A stretch of 33,263 bases of DNA from Saccoglossus kowalevskii (taxonomy: Eukaryota; Hemichordata; Enteropneusta; Harrimaniidae): the NCBI RefSeq assembly GCF_000003605.2, contig NW_003151264.1, positions 245,112 to 278,374 of the forward strand, given 5' to 3'. The notes beneath the pieces were generated by a model. That model searched no databases. It had not been told where the DNA came from and was given only the letters and a program-made list of their open reading frames with translations. This document shows positions 1-10,503 of this stretch, piece after piece. Each line of letters begins with the position of its first letter. Positions within the stretch are counted from its first letter, which is position 1. A program made the translations under genes and the position numbers.

Positions 1-858
1 CAAACCCACTGTCTTTTCAAGCTATTTTGTTTTATTTTGATGGCATGCTTGTGTACCACGCCACGACGTTGGTCGTTAAGTGGTGTTCATTTTTCTAACT
101 ACTCCAGTGTTCCCATGAGTTGAACGGAAAAGCCAAAACGATTACTCGTTTCTGATTGCTTCGGTTCTGGTGAGTGTGTATCTAGTGTGATTCGAACCCA
201 TGTCGTTTGTATTGAACGTTTTGTATTTCCCATGTTGGCTACGCCGTAATATGCAACCACTTCCCCGTTTTATTGTGATTTTGAGAGTGTTTAATGATGT
301 CTTCCTGACCCGTCACGCCATGACCCAGTTTCAACCACACGGCCATTTTGCAACACAGTGCGTGACCCTCGGCGTCACCCGACTGACTATATGATCTTTC
401 TGTTCAACTGTTAAGCTAGGATTTATTACCGTTATTATCATTATATTGTCACATGATTTGTTTTACCTTATGTGTAATGTCTTAAGTATCTTTATTGTAT
501 ATACCAATTCGTATATACCGAGGAAACAACCCCGATTGAAGGTCATGTATTTTGTGACGTCTCCAATTCGTGTGTAGGTATACAGCTTCTAGATCCGTGC
601 CCAAAAGTATATGCAATTAAAATTAAAAACAACATTTTGAGATATTCAAGGGGCAAGAGTTTCTTTTTCTGGACAATTACATTGGGGGCTGAAGTGTTAG
701 GGCTTGGGTTAGGGTTATCGAGAGGCTTTAAGGAACTTTCTCCATTTAAGGTAAACAAAAAATCACGTCCTGGTTTGACCCCTTCTGAAATCTAGTTGGT
801 CCGTCCCTTAATGGATAGGTATTTGGATCGTGTGTGAAGTTAGTAAAGTCATACTTAC
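1..858. other. Left flank, no recognisable gene
   Basis: I see no convincing exon here. It should hold intron sequence of the leftward gene whose first exon ends at 859. Short frames at 200-394 (+) and 543-758 (-) look like chance. A 9-bp direct repeat (GTATATACC) near 500-520 and two TTAGGG-like hexamers near 696-716 are the only local patterns. Confidence 0.4.
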
Positions 859-1020
859 TTTCACAGATACATCAGCTGGGGACGAGCCTACATTTTGTTC
901 GAGTGAAAATCTCACGGTAGATGATGTAGCACAGTAGCACCGACAAAAAATATCTCTAAACGCCGTAATTTGCCTAAATCCGCGGATAGACGTTTTTACT
1001 GTAGTCAAACACAGCGCCAT
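859..1020 (-). CDS. First coding exon of an unidentified gene, probable mitochondrial protein
   Basis: The frame opens with ATG at 1020-1018 and runs exactly 54 codons, ending at a consensus donor (GTAAGT, + strand 853-858). The peptide starts MALCLTTVKTSIRGFRQITA. It has many Arg, Lys, Ser and Thr and no acidic residue until residue 23, as in a mitochondrial targeting presequence. I do not recognise the mature protein, which begins around SSTVRFSLEQ. The next exon is not visible and probably lies left of the window. The gene is head to head with DDIAS, with about 1.04 kb between start codons. The ATG sits in AAAATGGCGCTG, a YY1-like context common in housekeeping genes. The precise donor in frame favours a real exon, but it is short, so confidence is moderate. 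Confidence 0.5.
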
Positions 1021-2057
1021 TTTTAAATTTCACCTTTTTGCGACAAACAAAAAATAGGATTTATTTTAAAGTGTGCAACATATTTCTTAATTAACATTGT
1101 AAAATTAAAAATTTACAATATAAGACATATTATAATAATGTATATCATCAAATAATCAAGTATTGTGTTCGTTTGCAGCACGAGTTATATTTACCATCAA
1201 AGGGTAAGTCATGTTGTTTTGATTGGTTAACAAACCGAGATGGCGCTTTTTATGAAATGTAGCGTAAAATGTCATGGTAATGTAAGCGTAAGTGTTCGTT
1301 TTATATACATTTGAAAGGACGATCCGTATTACTACGATTATCTAGAACACCGACAGTCGATATCTAGCGACAGAACATGTCAAAAATACCATGAAAAATA
1401 CGCTTAAATTTGGATGTCGTTTGTTTCAGCTCAGATAACAATGTTATCTAAGGTTTTAGTTGTGTGTGTGTGCGTGGGGGGGGGGGGGTAGTAGAACTGC
1501 ACTTTTTTCTCCAGAATGTTAGTTTATATGACCTTCCGGGGGGGGGGTACATATGGTTTGTACACATCGTCACAGATCACAGTCACTTGAAAGTTGAAAT
1601 TCCTTCAAACTAATTATTTAGGTCAGTACTGCTTATGAAAATTTTTCCACCAGTATTCTATACTATGGAGCCTGGGGTATATCTACACTAAACAAATCAT
1701 TAGGATGGTCAGGTCACTAAAAAAACATGGCTGAAAAAGAACAATTCTGCACAATGCTGGCTGAAAATTCCTTCATTTGTTCTGTTAATGTGTTTGGGCA
1801 ACAGAATACCTTTTAAGTGAAGTGACTCAAAATTATTTGTATTACCCGTTATAGTAGTATATAAGTTTTTTAGCAGAAGCGATTATTTTGATAATGAATA
1901 AATCAATTCTGTACCATCAATAGTCACCATGATATAAAAAGTAAATTTCAATCACTTGAAAATGAAGTGAGTAGTTTTTTCTAACCAGGAAGTCTATAAT
2001 TTGTTCACAGAAGTGTTATGTACCGGTATGTCCTGATCCATAAACCATGATGTCACG
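1021..2057. promoter_or_regulatory. Intergenic region and putative bidirectional promoter of DDIAS and the leftward gene
   Basis: No gene is visible. The region separates two divergent start codons. It contains an inverted CCAAT box (ATTGG, 1222-1226), a GATGGCG YY1-like site (1239-1245), a TG run followed by 13 G (1460-1488) and a second run of 10 G (1538-1547). Pyrimidine-rich acceptors ending at 1988 and 2010 suggest that the DDIAS 5' UTR may be spliced. The promoter role is inferred from the divergent layout. Confidence 0.4.
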
Positions 2058-2061
2058 ATGA
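2018..2061 (+). promoter_or_regulatory. Chain of short upstream ORFs before the DDIAS start
   Basis: A 10-codon uORF starts at ATG 2018 and stops at TGA 2048-2050. A second starts at ATG 2047 (with another ATG at 2050) and stops at TGA 2059-2061. That stop overlaps the DDIAS ATG at 2058-2060. A further ATG at 2028 opens a two-codon uORF. Such stop/start overlap is what termination-reinitiation control uses. It matters only if these bases are in the mature 5' UTR, which cannot be seen here. Confidence 0.4.
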
Positions 2062-2182
2062 ATGAAGACAGATTGCTTATACTGGCAACTGTTGTAACCG
2101 TCAAAGATAACAAATTCTACTATGCGTATTGTAAAATGTGTTACAGTAAAATATCACCACTATCAGAGGGAAAAGGCAGCAG
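2058..2182 (+). CDS. DDIAS: DDIAS exon 1
   Basis: Encodes residues 1-41 plus two bases of codon 42. It begins MNEDRLLILATVV and contains the first zinc pair, YCKMC (Cys25, Cys28). The donor is AG|GTTAGG at 2183. Phase 2 matches the next exon. Confidence 0.88.
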
Positions 2183-5100
2183 GTTAGGGTTCAATTTATG
2201 AAATTTTAGTTCAAAACTGTGGCACATTTTTATCCCTGTATGTGGTAGACCAGACTTGTATAGCAGCCTTATGTTTGGTAAAGTTGTCGTCTCTGAGTGA
2301 CATTTCAGCTAATTAAGAATAATAGATATATCTTTATTTTTGTAGTTACAGATGTTATAAGTGTGGTTGTTATTATTCAGACCATGATAGATGTGACAGA
2401 TATAGATTACATCTGAGAATATCCCATTATGGCTATTTGTCCGATATCACCGTGTTTGGAGAATGTCTCCAACCAATATTTGGCATCTCAGCTACTCAAT
2501 TAAGAAAGTAAGTTTTTTTACCTATTTACAGTCAATCTTGATAGCAGTTGTTTTTCAATCTTACTATTTCTCTACTTTTCCACCTCCATACTCGCACAAT
2601 AGTGTATCTTACTATACATTGCTATAAAGTATTATTGAGGGCCGGTGGTTTTTGTGTCACGCATGCGCGAGTTATGGGTCTCATAAACAAAGATGGCAAC
2701 TTTGACTGTTGCACAGTCCAACGAGTACAAACTGAGAGGTTACCAAGCTTTAATTTGGTAATTTTTTTTGTGACTGGATGGTGTCGAAGAAGTCGCCGGT
2801 GGTAATTAGTGTAAGTTGCGCCGAGAGCAAAACTCTGGGTTGTGATTTCATTAGAAAAGTGCATTGGATTGTGGGTAAATCAATGTTTATCAACAATGAT
2901 GTCGTACATGAGCAGCACAATGACCAGCACCTTTTAAGTCTCAGTAGATACTGTGTCTTTATTAGTCCCCGTTCGGACGAAGTCCGAAAACGGGGACTTA
3001 TAATTCGGTCTCCGTCCGTGCGTCTGTCCGGAGTCATATCTCAGAATCCCTTGGACCGATTCTGTTCATTCTTTGCATGTGCCTAGTACTTTATGTGGGA
3101 CATATGCACATGCAGTGGTTTAGCGATTCGATTCAAAATGGCCGACTAGCAGCCATTTTGTTTTTTGAAAATGTTGTATTTTGGACATGCTTTGTCAGTT
3201 TTCATTCAAACTTGGTATATAGATTATACATGTTAGGATACATGTCCATGACGATTTATTTCACAATTGGATCAAAGATGGCCGACTGGCAGCCATCTTG
3301 TTTTTTGAAAATGTTGTATTTTGGACATGCTTTGTCAGTTTTCATTCAAATTTAGTACATAGATCGTACATGTTAGGATACATGTCCCCGACCGTTCGTG
3401 AGTTCCTGAGTCTGTCTGTCCGTCCGTGTGTCCATTCGTCCGTGCGTGCGTCAGTCTGTCCAGAGTCGTATTTCAGAATCCTGTGGACCGATTCCTTTCA
3501 TTCTTTGCATGTGCCTAGTACCTTATGTGGGACATATGCACATGCAGTGGTTCAGCGATTCTATTCAAAATGGCCGACTGGCAGCCATCTTTTTTTGTCA
3601 GTTGTCATTCAAACTTGGTACATAGATTATACATGTTAAGATACATATCCATGACGATTTATTTTGCAATTGGAACAAAGATAGTCGACTGGCAGGCATC
3701 TTGTTTTTTTTATGCGGTATCTTGGACGTGCTCTGTCAGTTTTCATTCAAATTTGGCACATACATGAACTTTATACATGTTAGGATGTATGTCCATGACA
3801 ATTTGTTTTAAAATCTGGTCAAGGATGGCCGATTGACAGCCATCTGACTTTTTGGCCTTACTACTATATTTCCACAATTTATGTACCATTTTCATTCGTA
3901 TTTGGCACATACATCATACATATCAGTGTGTTTCATAACCAGATCAAAGATGGCCGAATAACGACTGTTTTTATTTTTGGCCATATTACTACTACACGGA
4001 ACACGTGTTTTGATGTAAATAAACAATCTGTTGTATAGGCCACTTGGAACTCAAGTTTCAAGGACACGCTCGCGACAATCCCTCCACTTTAATATGACGA
4101 GCACAAAGAGAACGTTCAAAAAATTAACGGGGACTGTGTTATTTTCAATGACTTGTTCACTAATAGAGTAAATACAGTACTGCTAATAACAGCATTGTTA
4201 TAATAATGGTTTCTATAGGGAATTCAATTGTACTCTGTATTCTGATTGTAATTTGATTCAAATCTAATATCAATAGTCCAATAAACAATGAAGAATCAAC
4301 TCGGAGGGCAAATTTAAATTGTGATCACATTGAGAGCCAGCTGATATCGCATTTGTCTTGCTAGAAATTATTTAATGTATATTGTTTGTTTCTAGAATGT
4401 TGTCTACATCAACACTTTGCTCATCAAACACCAACAAGGAAGTGCTATTCAGAGCGGTTGAGAAGTGTTTAATTGGATCCATGTTTTATTTTGGTTTGAA
4501 AACGGCTTCAGTTGAACAAAGTACAAGTCAGCAGAAATCTAACTCACCAGTCAGGTTAGAACAGATCATCCAACAGAATAATTCCAATGATAGGAAGACA
4601 ATGCCTCTTGTGGCGTATTTAATGAGACGATGCCACATGAAAGACAGTATGACGGTATTCGACTGTATCACTGATATCAAAACTGATATCAAAGCTACTG
4701 TGAGTAAAATAAATTCATATGAAGATGAAAATGTTACACAACCAGTGAATGTATCCATGGCAACTAGTGTTTCATCGGTTGAGGATATTGATGAGAAATT
4801 CAGTATTGGCATAGCAACTGCAAGTCCTTCTATATCCGATTCTGCGTCTTCTCTTCTGTCATTATGGGATCAAAGTGCTCCAGAGTGCATCATGGGATTG
4901 GATTGCAAATTGAGTTTTGAAGCCAGCGGTAGAATTGATTTGTTACTCAACAGTATGGGTGAAAGTGGAGACATGGATTATTCCCATAATTCTTTAGGTG
5001 ATGAAGAAGAAAACTATGGTAACCAATACATAGGACATGAAGCTTTGTTTGGTGGTCATAATATCAGTGCATTTGATAGGACCTTATTAAGTGTTAATAG

Positions 5101-7495
5101 CGATATAACATATAATGGGGATTCATGTGCAATGAATTATGCGTCATTGTCAAATACACAAGGAGCTCTGACTTCTGGACACAGTGAGCTGTTAAACGAA
5201 CAAAATACCAGCAGTACTAGTAATAATGTATCATTTGCTGCCCATAATTTAATACCCAACGTTAAAGCAGAACATTTTAATAATGTCAGTGATGGTAATG
5301 CTACTGCTGGAGGCGATTCATCCGCCTGGCATAATGATACATGTAGTAGTGATGCTGTTGGCAGTCAGTTGTTACTACAGGGCAGCAACATGTCTCCTTG
5401 TGTAGATGGTTTGACTACCAGCCATGCAAATGAAATCGCGGAAGCTCTGACTATAAGCCATGTGAATGCAATCACAGTTGCTGAGAAGAATGACGATTTG
5501 TTATTGCAATATTATCACCAAGATAGGAACACAAAAGGTGCTGTCAATACTGTAGATGACGCTCATTGTACAGTCACTATGAACATTGAAAAGTGTAATA
5601 ATTACTCATTGCCATCAAATGATAAAAAGCAGTGTGTTGAATCTTCTCATCAGTCAGAAGCACAGTTGGAACCAGTGATGGTAAATGAAAAAAATACAGA
5701 AAGGGTGAATCGGAATGGTTATCCAGAAACATGTAATGAAAAAATGACACAACACTGCGCCGAGAATACCTCAGAACTTTGTCAAATAAGGCTAACACAA
5801 CATTGTTCAAAGCAAGGCACTCAAGACCTGAAGACTCCATCATGTGTTCAACAGCTGACTCTTCCACTTCCAACCCAAGTCATCTATAACGAAAACTCGT
5901 CAGCTGAAAGTTTGGAGGCGATATCACTGATGTCTGATGAGTATCCTACTAATGTCTCATTTCAAGATGACTTACCCTATTCCGAAGACTTGGATATATT
6001 TCTACAAAAGATTGAAAACCAATATGTGAAAGAAAAAACTGAATATTGTGAACAAATAATTACAAAAAACAGAGACCATGTTGATGCCATAGACAATGAA
6101 GAGATTAAAATAGAAAAGACAAACTCATTTATTGCAATTGAATCTAAAGATGAAAGTCTTTTGAAAAACTCTTGCGCTATGACTGGAAATGATCTGTCAA
6201 TGTGTTTTAGAAAAACAGAACACAACTTTGTGATCCAAAACATAAAATCTGAGTATGTTACTAATATGTCCTTTGAAAATGACATGCCATACTCAGAAGA
6301 TTTTGACTTATTCTTGCAAAATATTGAAAATCAGCATCACAAACAGGAAAGTGAGACATCTAGAGACAATACCACCGTTTCATCATCTGATAGTCTGATA
6401 AAGAATAGTGATAACATTGACATTGGAAAAAACTTCAGTGTAAGACAGAATGAAATTTGTTCAAACATTAACGAATCTGAAATCACATCCTTGGCACAAG
6501 GTATATACAATGTTAATATTGTAGATGGTGATGAAGATGGTGATGTGTTCCATGACAACGTTACTCATGGAGATAGTTTTCATTGCAATGAGAGTGACTA
6601 TGAAGATATTGCCAGTTCTTTTCAAAATGAGAGTTGTCAAAACAATTTTTTCATTGGCTGTAACAACAGCCTTGGAAGACTGATCACAAATAAGAACACA
6701 AAGATAGAAACGTCTCCAGAGAATAAAATTACAAATATTTGCAGAGACAAATATGAAAATAAAAATGATGACTCTGTAACTATAAGGAGAGGTGTGTTGT
6801 CCCATACTCCTCAATGTCAACCACCAGTATCAAAGACGAGACAATCCAGCAGGAGAAAAACAGTTCATTTTGTTGAAGAGTTAAACACAATTCACACGAT
6901 ATGGAACATGGATACTAACTACAGGAACTTAACTGGTCAAAGTTATGATTCTAGTAACAGTTCTGTTGATTTCATCCCGGATTCACAGGGAATAGACGAG
7001 ATTAATCTGCTCGACAACAATGAAGATTGTCCTTGCTCACCGGATCTATTTTCTCCTGATCTCTTTTCATCCTCCAGTCATTTTTCAATGGACAGCAACA
7101 ATGCAAGCGAAATAATAAACACTCCAGAATTGTTCTCACAAACATGCAGACCAACATCTTCCACACCAAAAGATGCAGTTGTCATGGCAACCACTCCATC
7201 TTCATCCGTATTCAGTACTCCATGTTTATTTTCTGAGAAATTTAGTGATAGTCTTAACAGTATACCAGGTACTTATTGTAATTCTGGTAGTTTCCATATG
7301 ATGAGTGGACACACGAGACGACATGTACTCAGATCAGCATCAGTTGTATTGACCCCAGATTTGTTTGGTGGCAAATCTTGTAATGGTGGATGCGAGGATG
7401 AGATTCTGAGTCAAGATTTGTTTGATGATGTGGCCTCGGGCAATGACAGTTCAGGTTATGATAGTAGCGTGTGCAAAAAACTGTTTACGAAATGA
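2058..7495 (+). CDS. DDIAS: DDIAS-like (DNA damage-induced apoptosis suppressor, noxin) gene, three coding exons
   Basis: Joining 2058-2182, 2346-2507 and 4396-7495 gives 1128 residues, against about 998 in human. The N-terminal 130 residues follow vertebrate DDIAS closely as I remember it. They have paired CxxC motifs at 25/28 and 45/48 (zinc-ribbon type), the block ITVFGECLQPIFGIS, then LFRAVEKCLIGSMFYFG; the fold resembles the C-terminal OB domain of RPA1. The rest is low-complexity, Ser/Asn/Asp/Glu-rich and probably disordered. It contains two PYSEDxDxFL blocks, a KTVHF motif and a C-terminal run of S/T-P-x-L-F motifs. The family is known for protecting cells from apoptosis after DNA damage, by shuttling to the nucleus. 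The start was chosen because it aligns with the vertebrate Met1 and the other nearby ATGs are out of frame. All introns are GT-AG. Poly(A) signals lie at 7516 and 7636. Confidence 0.9.
2346..2507 (+). CDS. DDIAS: DDIAS exon 2
   Basis: Follows a TTTTTGTAG acceptor and ends at donor GTAAGT (2508). It supplies the second zinc pair, RCYKCG (Cys45, Cys48), then YRLHLRIS and the conserved ITVFGECLQPIFGISATQL block. The intron before it is only 163 bp. Confidence 0.9.
2508..4395 (+). other. DDIAS intron 2
   Basis: A 1.9 kb intron between conserved coding blocks. It contains a CpG-bearing, promoter-like patch around 2650-2820 and the hairpin-ended repeat element at 2964-4135. The acceptor is TTGTTTCTAG at 4395. 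Confidence 0.85.
2964..4135. mobile_element. About 1.17 kb non-autonomous repeat element with hairpin left end and matching right end
   Basis: The left end (2964-2998) is a palindrome: AGTCCCCGTTCGGAC, loop GAA, then the complement with a two-base bulge. The right end (4126-4135) is AACGGGGACT, the inverse complement of the first ten bases. The interior is built of diverged copies of a module with GATGGCCGACTGGCAGCCAT, then TTTTCATTCAAA and ACATGTTAGGATACATGTCC, starting near 3136, 3274, 3567, 3676, 3820 and 3945. A (G/C)TCCGTCC-rich stretch lies near 3010 and again near 3400-3460. There is no credible protein; the frames within it follow the repeats. I see no clear target-site duplication, so the class (foldback, Helitron-like or other) is open. 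Confidence 0.6.
4396..7495 (+). CDS. DDIAS: DDIAS exon 3 (giant terminal exon)
   Basis: Begins directly after TTTCTAG. Its first base completes Lys96, and it runs 1032 codons to TGA at 7493-7495. After the conserved AVEKCLIGSMFYFG block it becomes disordered, rich in Asn, Ser and acidic residues. Landmarks are a 28-residue duplicated block (5939-6022 and 6251-6334), a basic patch with KTVHF (6857-6871) and repeated S/T-P-x-L-F motifs (about 7036-7431). A very large last exon is also typical of vertebrate DDIAS. Confidence 0.92.
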
Positions 7496-7515
7496 ACAAA
7501 ATTTAATTAAGTCTG

Positions 7516-7521
7516 AATAAA
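7516..7521 (+). terminator. DDIAS poly(A) signal, proximal
   Basis: AATAAA lies 21 bases after the stop codon, followed by GT-rich sequence (ATGTGAGTGTGAATTG). Confidence 0.5.
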
Positions 7522-7635
7522 TGCCTTATCATGTGAGTGTGAATTGTAATGCACAGGAGTTTGCAAAGTTAATGTGAAAGATTTGACCTAAAACTACCAA
7601 TACAATGTGATATGTTAAATCTGACACTAACACAA

Positions 7636-7641
7636 AATAAA
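7636..7641 (+). terminator. DDIAS poly(A) signal, distal
   Basis: AATAAA with a T-rich tract (7665-7679) about 25 bases downstream. This is a good alternative end for the DDIAS mRNA. Confidence 0.5.
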
Positions 7642-7866
7642 AATATATTGAAAAACTTCATTACTTCTTTTTTTTTTTTGAGGTTTTTGTGATGCTTAAA
7701 GCAAAATCACTGAACTAAGATCCCTTGAAAATGTTTTCATCTGATTACTGGTGTTGTATTCAAATTTGTCCCACTATTGCTTGCTAATGTTTCATAAATA
7801 TTTAACAATCACATATTATTACACACTGGGTCGTAGATGAAAATCCACATTTTTAATAATGAATGC

Positions 7867-7872
7867 TTTATT
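7867..7872 (-). terminator. Candidate distal poly(A) signal for RAB30
   Basis: TTTATT on + reads AATAAA on -. It is the last such signal before the convergent DDIAS poly(A) sites, leaving about 220 bp between the two transcription units. Confidence 0.35.
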
Positions 7873-10291
7873 TGGCAAGACTTTCATATGAATTACAAAT
7901 AGCAATACACATAAGAACAAAAACCTGTACATATGGAAAGACGAGTTACAAGTAGCAATAATACACAGTAAAAACCTGTACAGGAAATTGTCACAACAAA
8001 ATTACATTGCTTCTCATCTACACTAAGAAGTGGTGATTTATCTCGTTTTTCTTTTGTGTACATATTAAAAAGGAGCTATCACTTGATCTATTTTTTTTCT
8101 AATAAACTCTGCGCCTGATCACATGTGTTTTGTCTGGATGCCATACTTCTACATTCATGTTTGGTGGTGGAGTTACTGTCACTGCCGTGATATTTCAAAC
8201 AGCAATATTGCCAGCTAAGTTGCTGATTCTACTATGCACGTCTTAAGATCATTTCACATTTAGAACAATTTGGGTTAAACCAACCACAACAGCAGGATTT
8301 GGAAGATTACAATTACTTTTCAGTTTATTTCATGCAACCATATAAATTTCTCTGATAAATGGCAAATTATCTAAACAAATGAGGTAGTCAACAGTCTGAA
8401 ATGCTAGGACATAGTCACTGGTGTGTGGCATAGAGCTGGTGAATATGTACATTCAGCCAAACGACATACCCTCGAAAAAATGACTTGACTTAACCAGATC
8501 TAATCAAGCAACAATCAATGTTACTGTTTAGAACAATACAGTAGGTGACAGTAAAGTTCAACAAATACTGTGAAATACAGATAATCACAGTATATCCAAT
8601 TCCATGTTTGTGTACATCCATCTAGAAAATGACTTAAAACAATTCATATGACTGGATAATGATTACATTGCATGAAAATCAAATGTACTTTCATTGTTCA
8701 GAGTGGTATATATATATATATTAACTAAGTTACAATTAATTTATGTTTCCAGTAAATCAATTTCTGAGCATGTTTTATTCATCTGATGTTCCTTAAAAAT
8801 ACAAACCACACTTGAAAAGAAGTGTGTTGGTTGACAACTTAATATCACAGCAAACTTGACAAGGTGTACAAAGGTTGGCACATAAGAATCTATAATTACA
8901 GTTCAGTACACTGAAAATAAGAATTATTAATTTGTTTCATGTATTTATTTTAAATGCTCTAAATTTAACACACGTCAACATTTAAGACCAATCAATCTAC
9001 AGTTGACACAAATTTGATAGCATTGCACCTAAATTTATTGAATTACCAATAACCAAACACCTATTACCATGAAATATACAAAACTGGGAGGGAACACCCA
9101 AAGCCATGCATGGACAATTTGGATGAAGGTGAAAGTAACGATATGTACCCTTAACTGAAATGCACATGGTAAAGATTGACAAACAATCCATAATATGAAT
9201 TACCGTTGACAGTGGACCTAAACAAAATCAAAAATCTAGTTTTGTAGAAAAAATTGCACATGTATATTTTGATTGCACATTACTTAGAAAAGCATAACCA
9301 TAGCAACACTCAATGGTTCTACATCTCATTAAATTAATATCAACTGATAAAGTATTTAATTAGTGGCTGTAAATGATGTTACAGGTAAATTAGATAATAC
9401 AGGCTGCTAAAATATGATATTACATATAGAAAAAAACAACTGAATCTCAAATATGCTGAAATAAAAAATTGGTTTTACAAGTATATTTTATGTACTATAA
9501 CTTCTGTTTTTTTAAAAAAAATGAGAACAAATAATCTGCTCCATAGGTAAGGAGTAAATATGAGCTCAGCCTCATTAATACTGGAGATATAGGTAGTTCT
9601 GATATTCAATTCATATTTCTGTTACATATTTGCTCTATTAGAAGTGCATTGTGCTCACTTCTGTATCTTTGGTGCACTTATATTAAAGCCATTTGTATAC
9701 TTGAGTCACAAGTAAGGATTATTTTTGATGATAAATTGTTGATTTAAATGATTAAAGACAACAGCAGGAAGCCAAAAAACATAAACTGTCAATTAATCCA
9801 GATATTAACATATCTAAGGATTCTTTAATTATCGGTAGGTGGGATAAAATGTTGGGTGGGCAACCCACCCACTGAAAACACGTTTTGTGTTAAACTTACA
9901 ATAATATGCAAATTAGCTAATAAATATGCGTAAACTAACCATTACAAATTCAGATGACTTTGTACCAAATTTCATCTGTGTTTGTACACAGCCATTTGCA
10001 ATGTCAGTGTAACAATACAAGATCAACAACCATCTATACATGGATTTTCATGTTGCCTTTAAAAAGACACTTAAATCACTGCAATACGTATAGTAGAATA
10101 ACATGGAGGGATTATTTGTGTTAAGTACAATTAATTATATAAGTAAATCTCTCACATAATGTTTCAACAATGGCAATGTACACATAGAACATTGATAGTA
10201 ATAAATTTATCAAGGTATCCGAATACATCAGTATAAATGACCCTAGAATGTTTAGACATGTATGCTAATCAAATTCATGAACACATACGAA

Positions 10292-10503
10292 TACTGTAGA
10301 ATACTTTATTTTTGCTTGGAATTAATTTTCGCTATTTTCGCTGAAGGGATGATTCCGTGAAAATAAAATCCAGCGAATATACTTTTTTTCCTATATTCCA
10401 CATTAAACTCATGAAAAATCAGTGAAAATAAATTCCAAGCAAAACGCCCAAAAAGCCTTTTCAGCGAAAATTAATTCCAGCGAAAATAAAGTATTCCACA
10501 GTA
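10292..10503 (+). mobile_element. MITE family A, copy 1 (212 bp)
   Basis: The ends are TACTGTAGAATACTTTATTT and the inverse of TACTGTGGAATACTTTATTT. The interior is rich in inverted TTTTCGC/GCGAAAA words, so the element can fold into a long hairpin. Flanking TA suggests a Tc1/mariner-type target. Close copies are at 19792, 21071 and 31280. If the RAB30 3' UTR runs this far, the hairpin is transcribed. Confidence 0.8.

Noticed and set aside
696-716. TTAGGG-like hexamers suggesting telomeric sequence
   Set aside because: There are only two imperfect copies, too few for a telomere or interstitial tract.
543-758. Minus-strand 71-codon frame as second exon of the leftward gene
   Set aside because: I could not find an acceptor in the right phase or any continuation of the presequence-bearing protein.
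2778-3767. Overlapping small plus-strand frames in the repeat element
   Set aside because: They recur with the DNA modules (same peptide around MADWQPS) and contain no domain.
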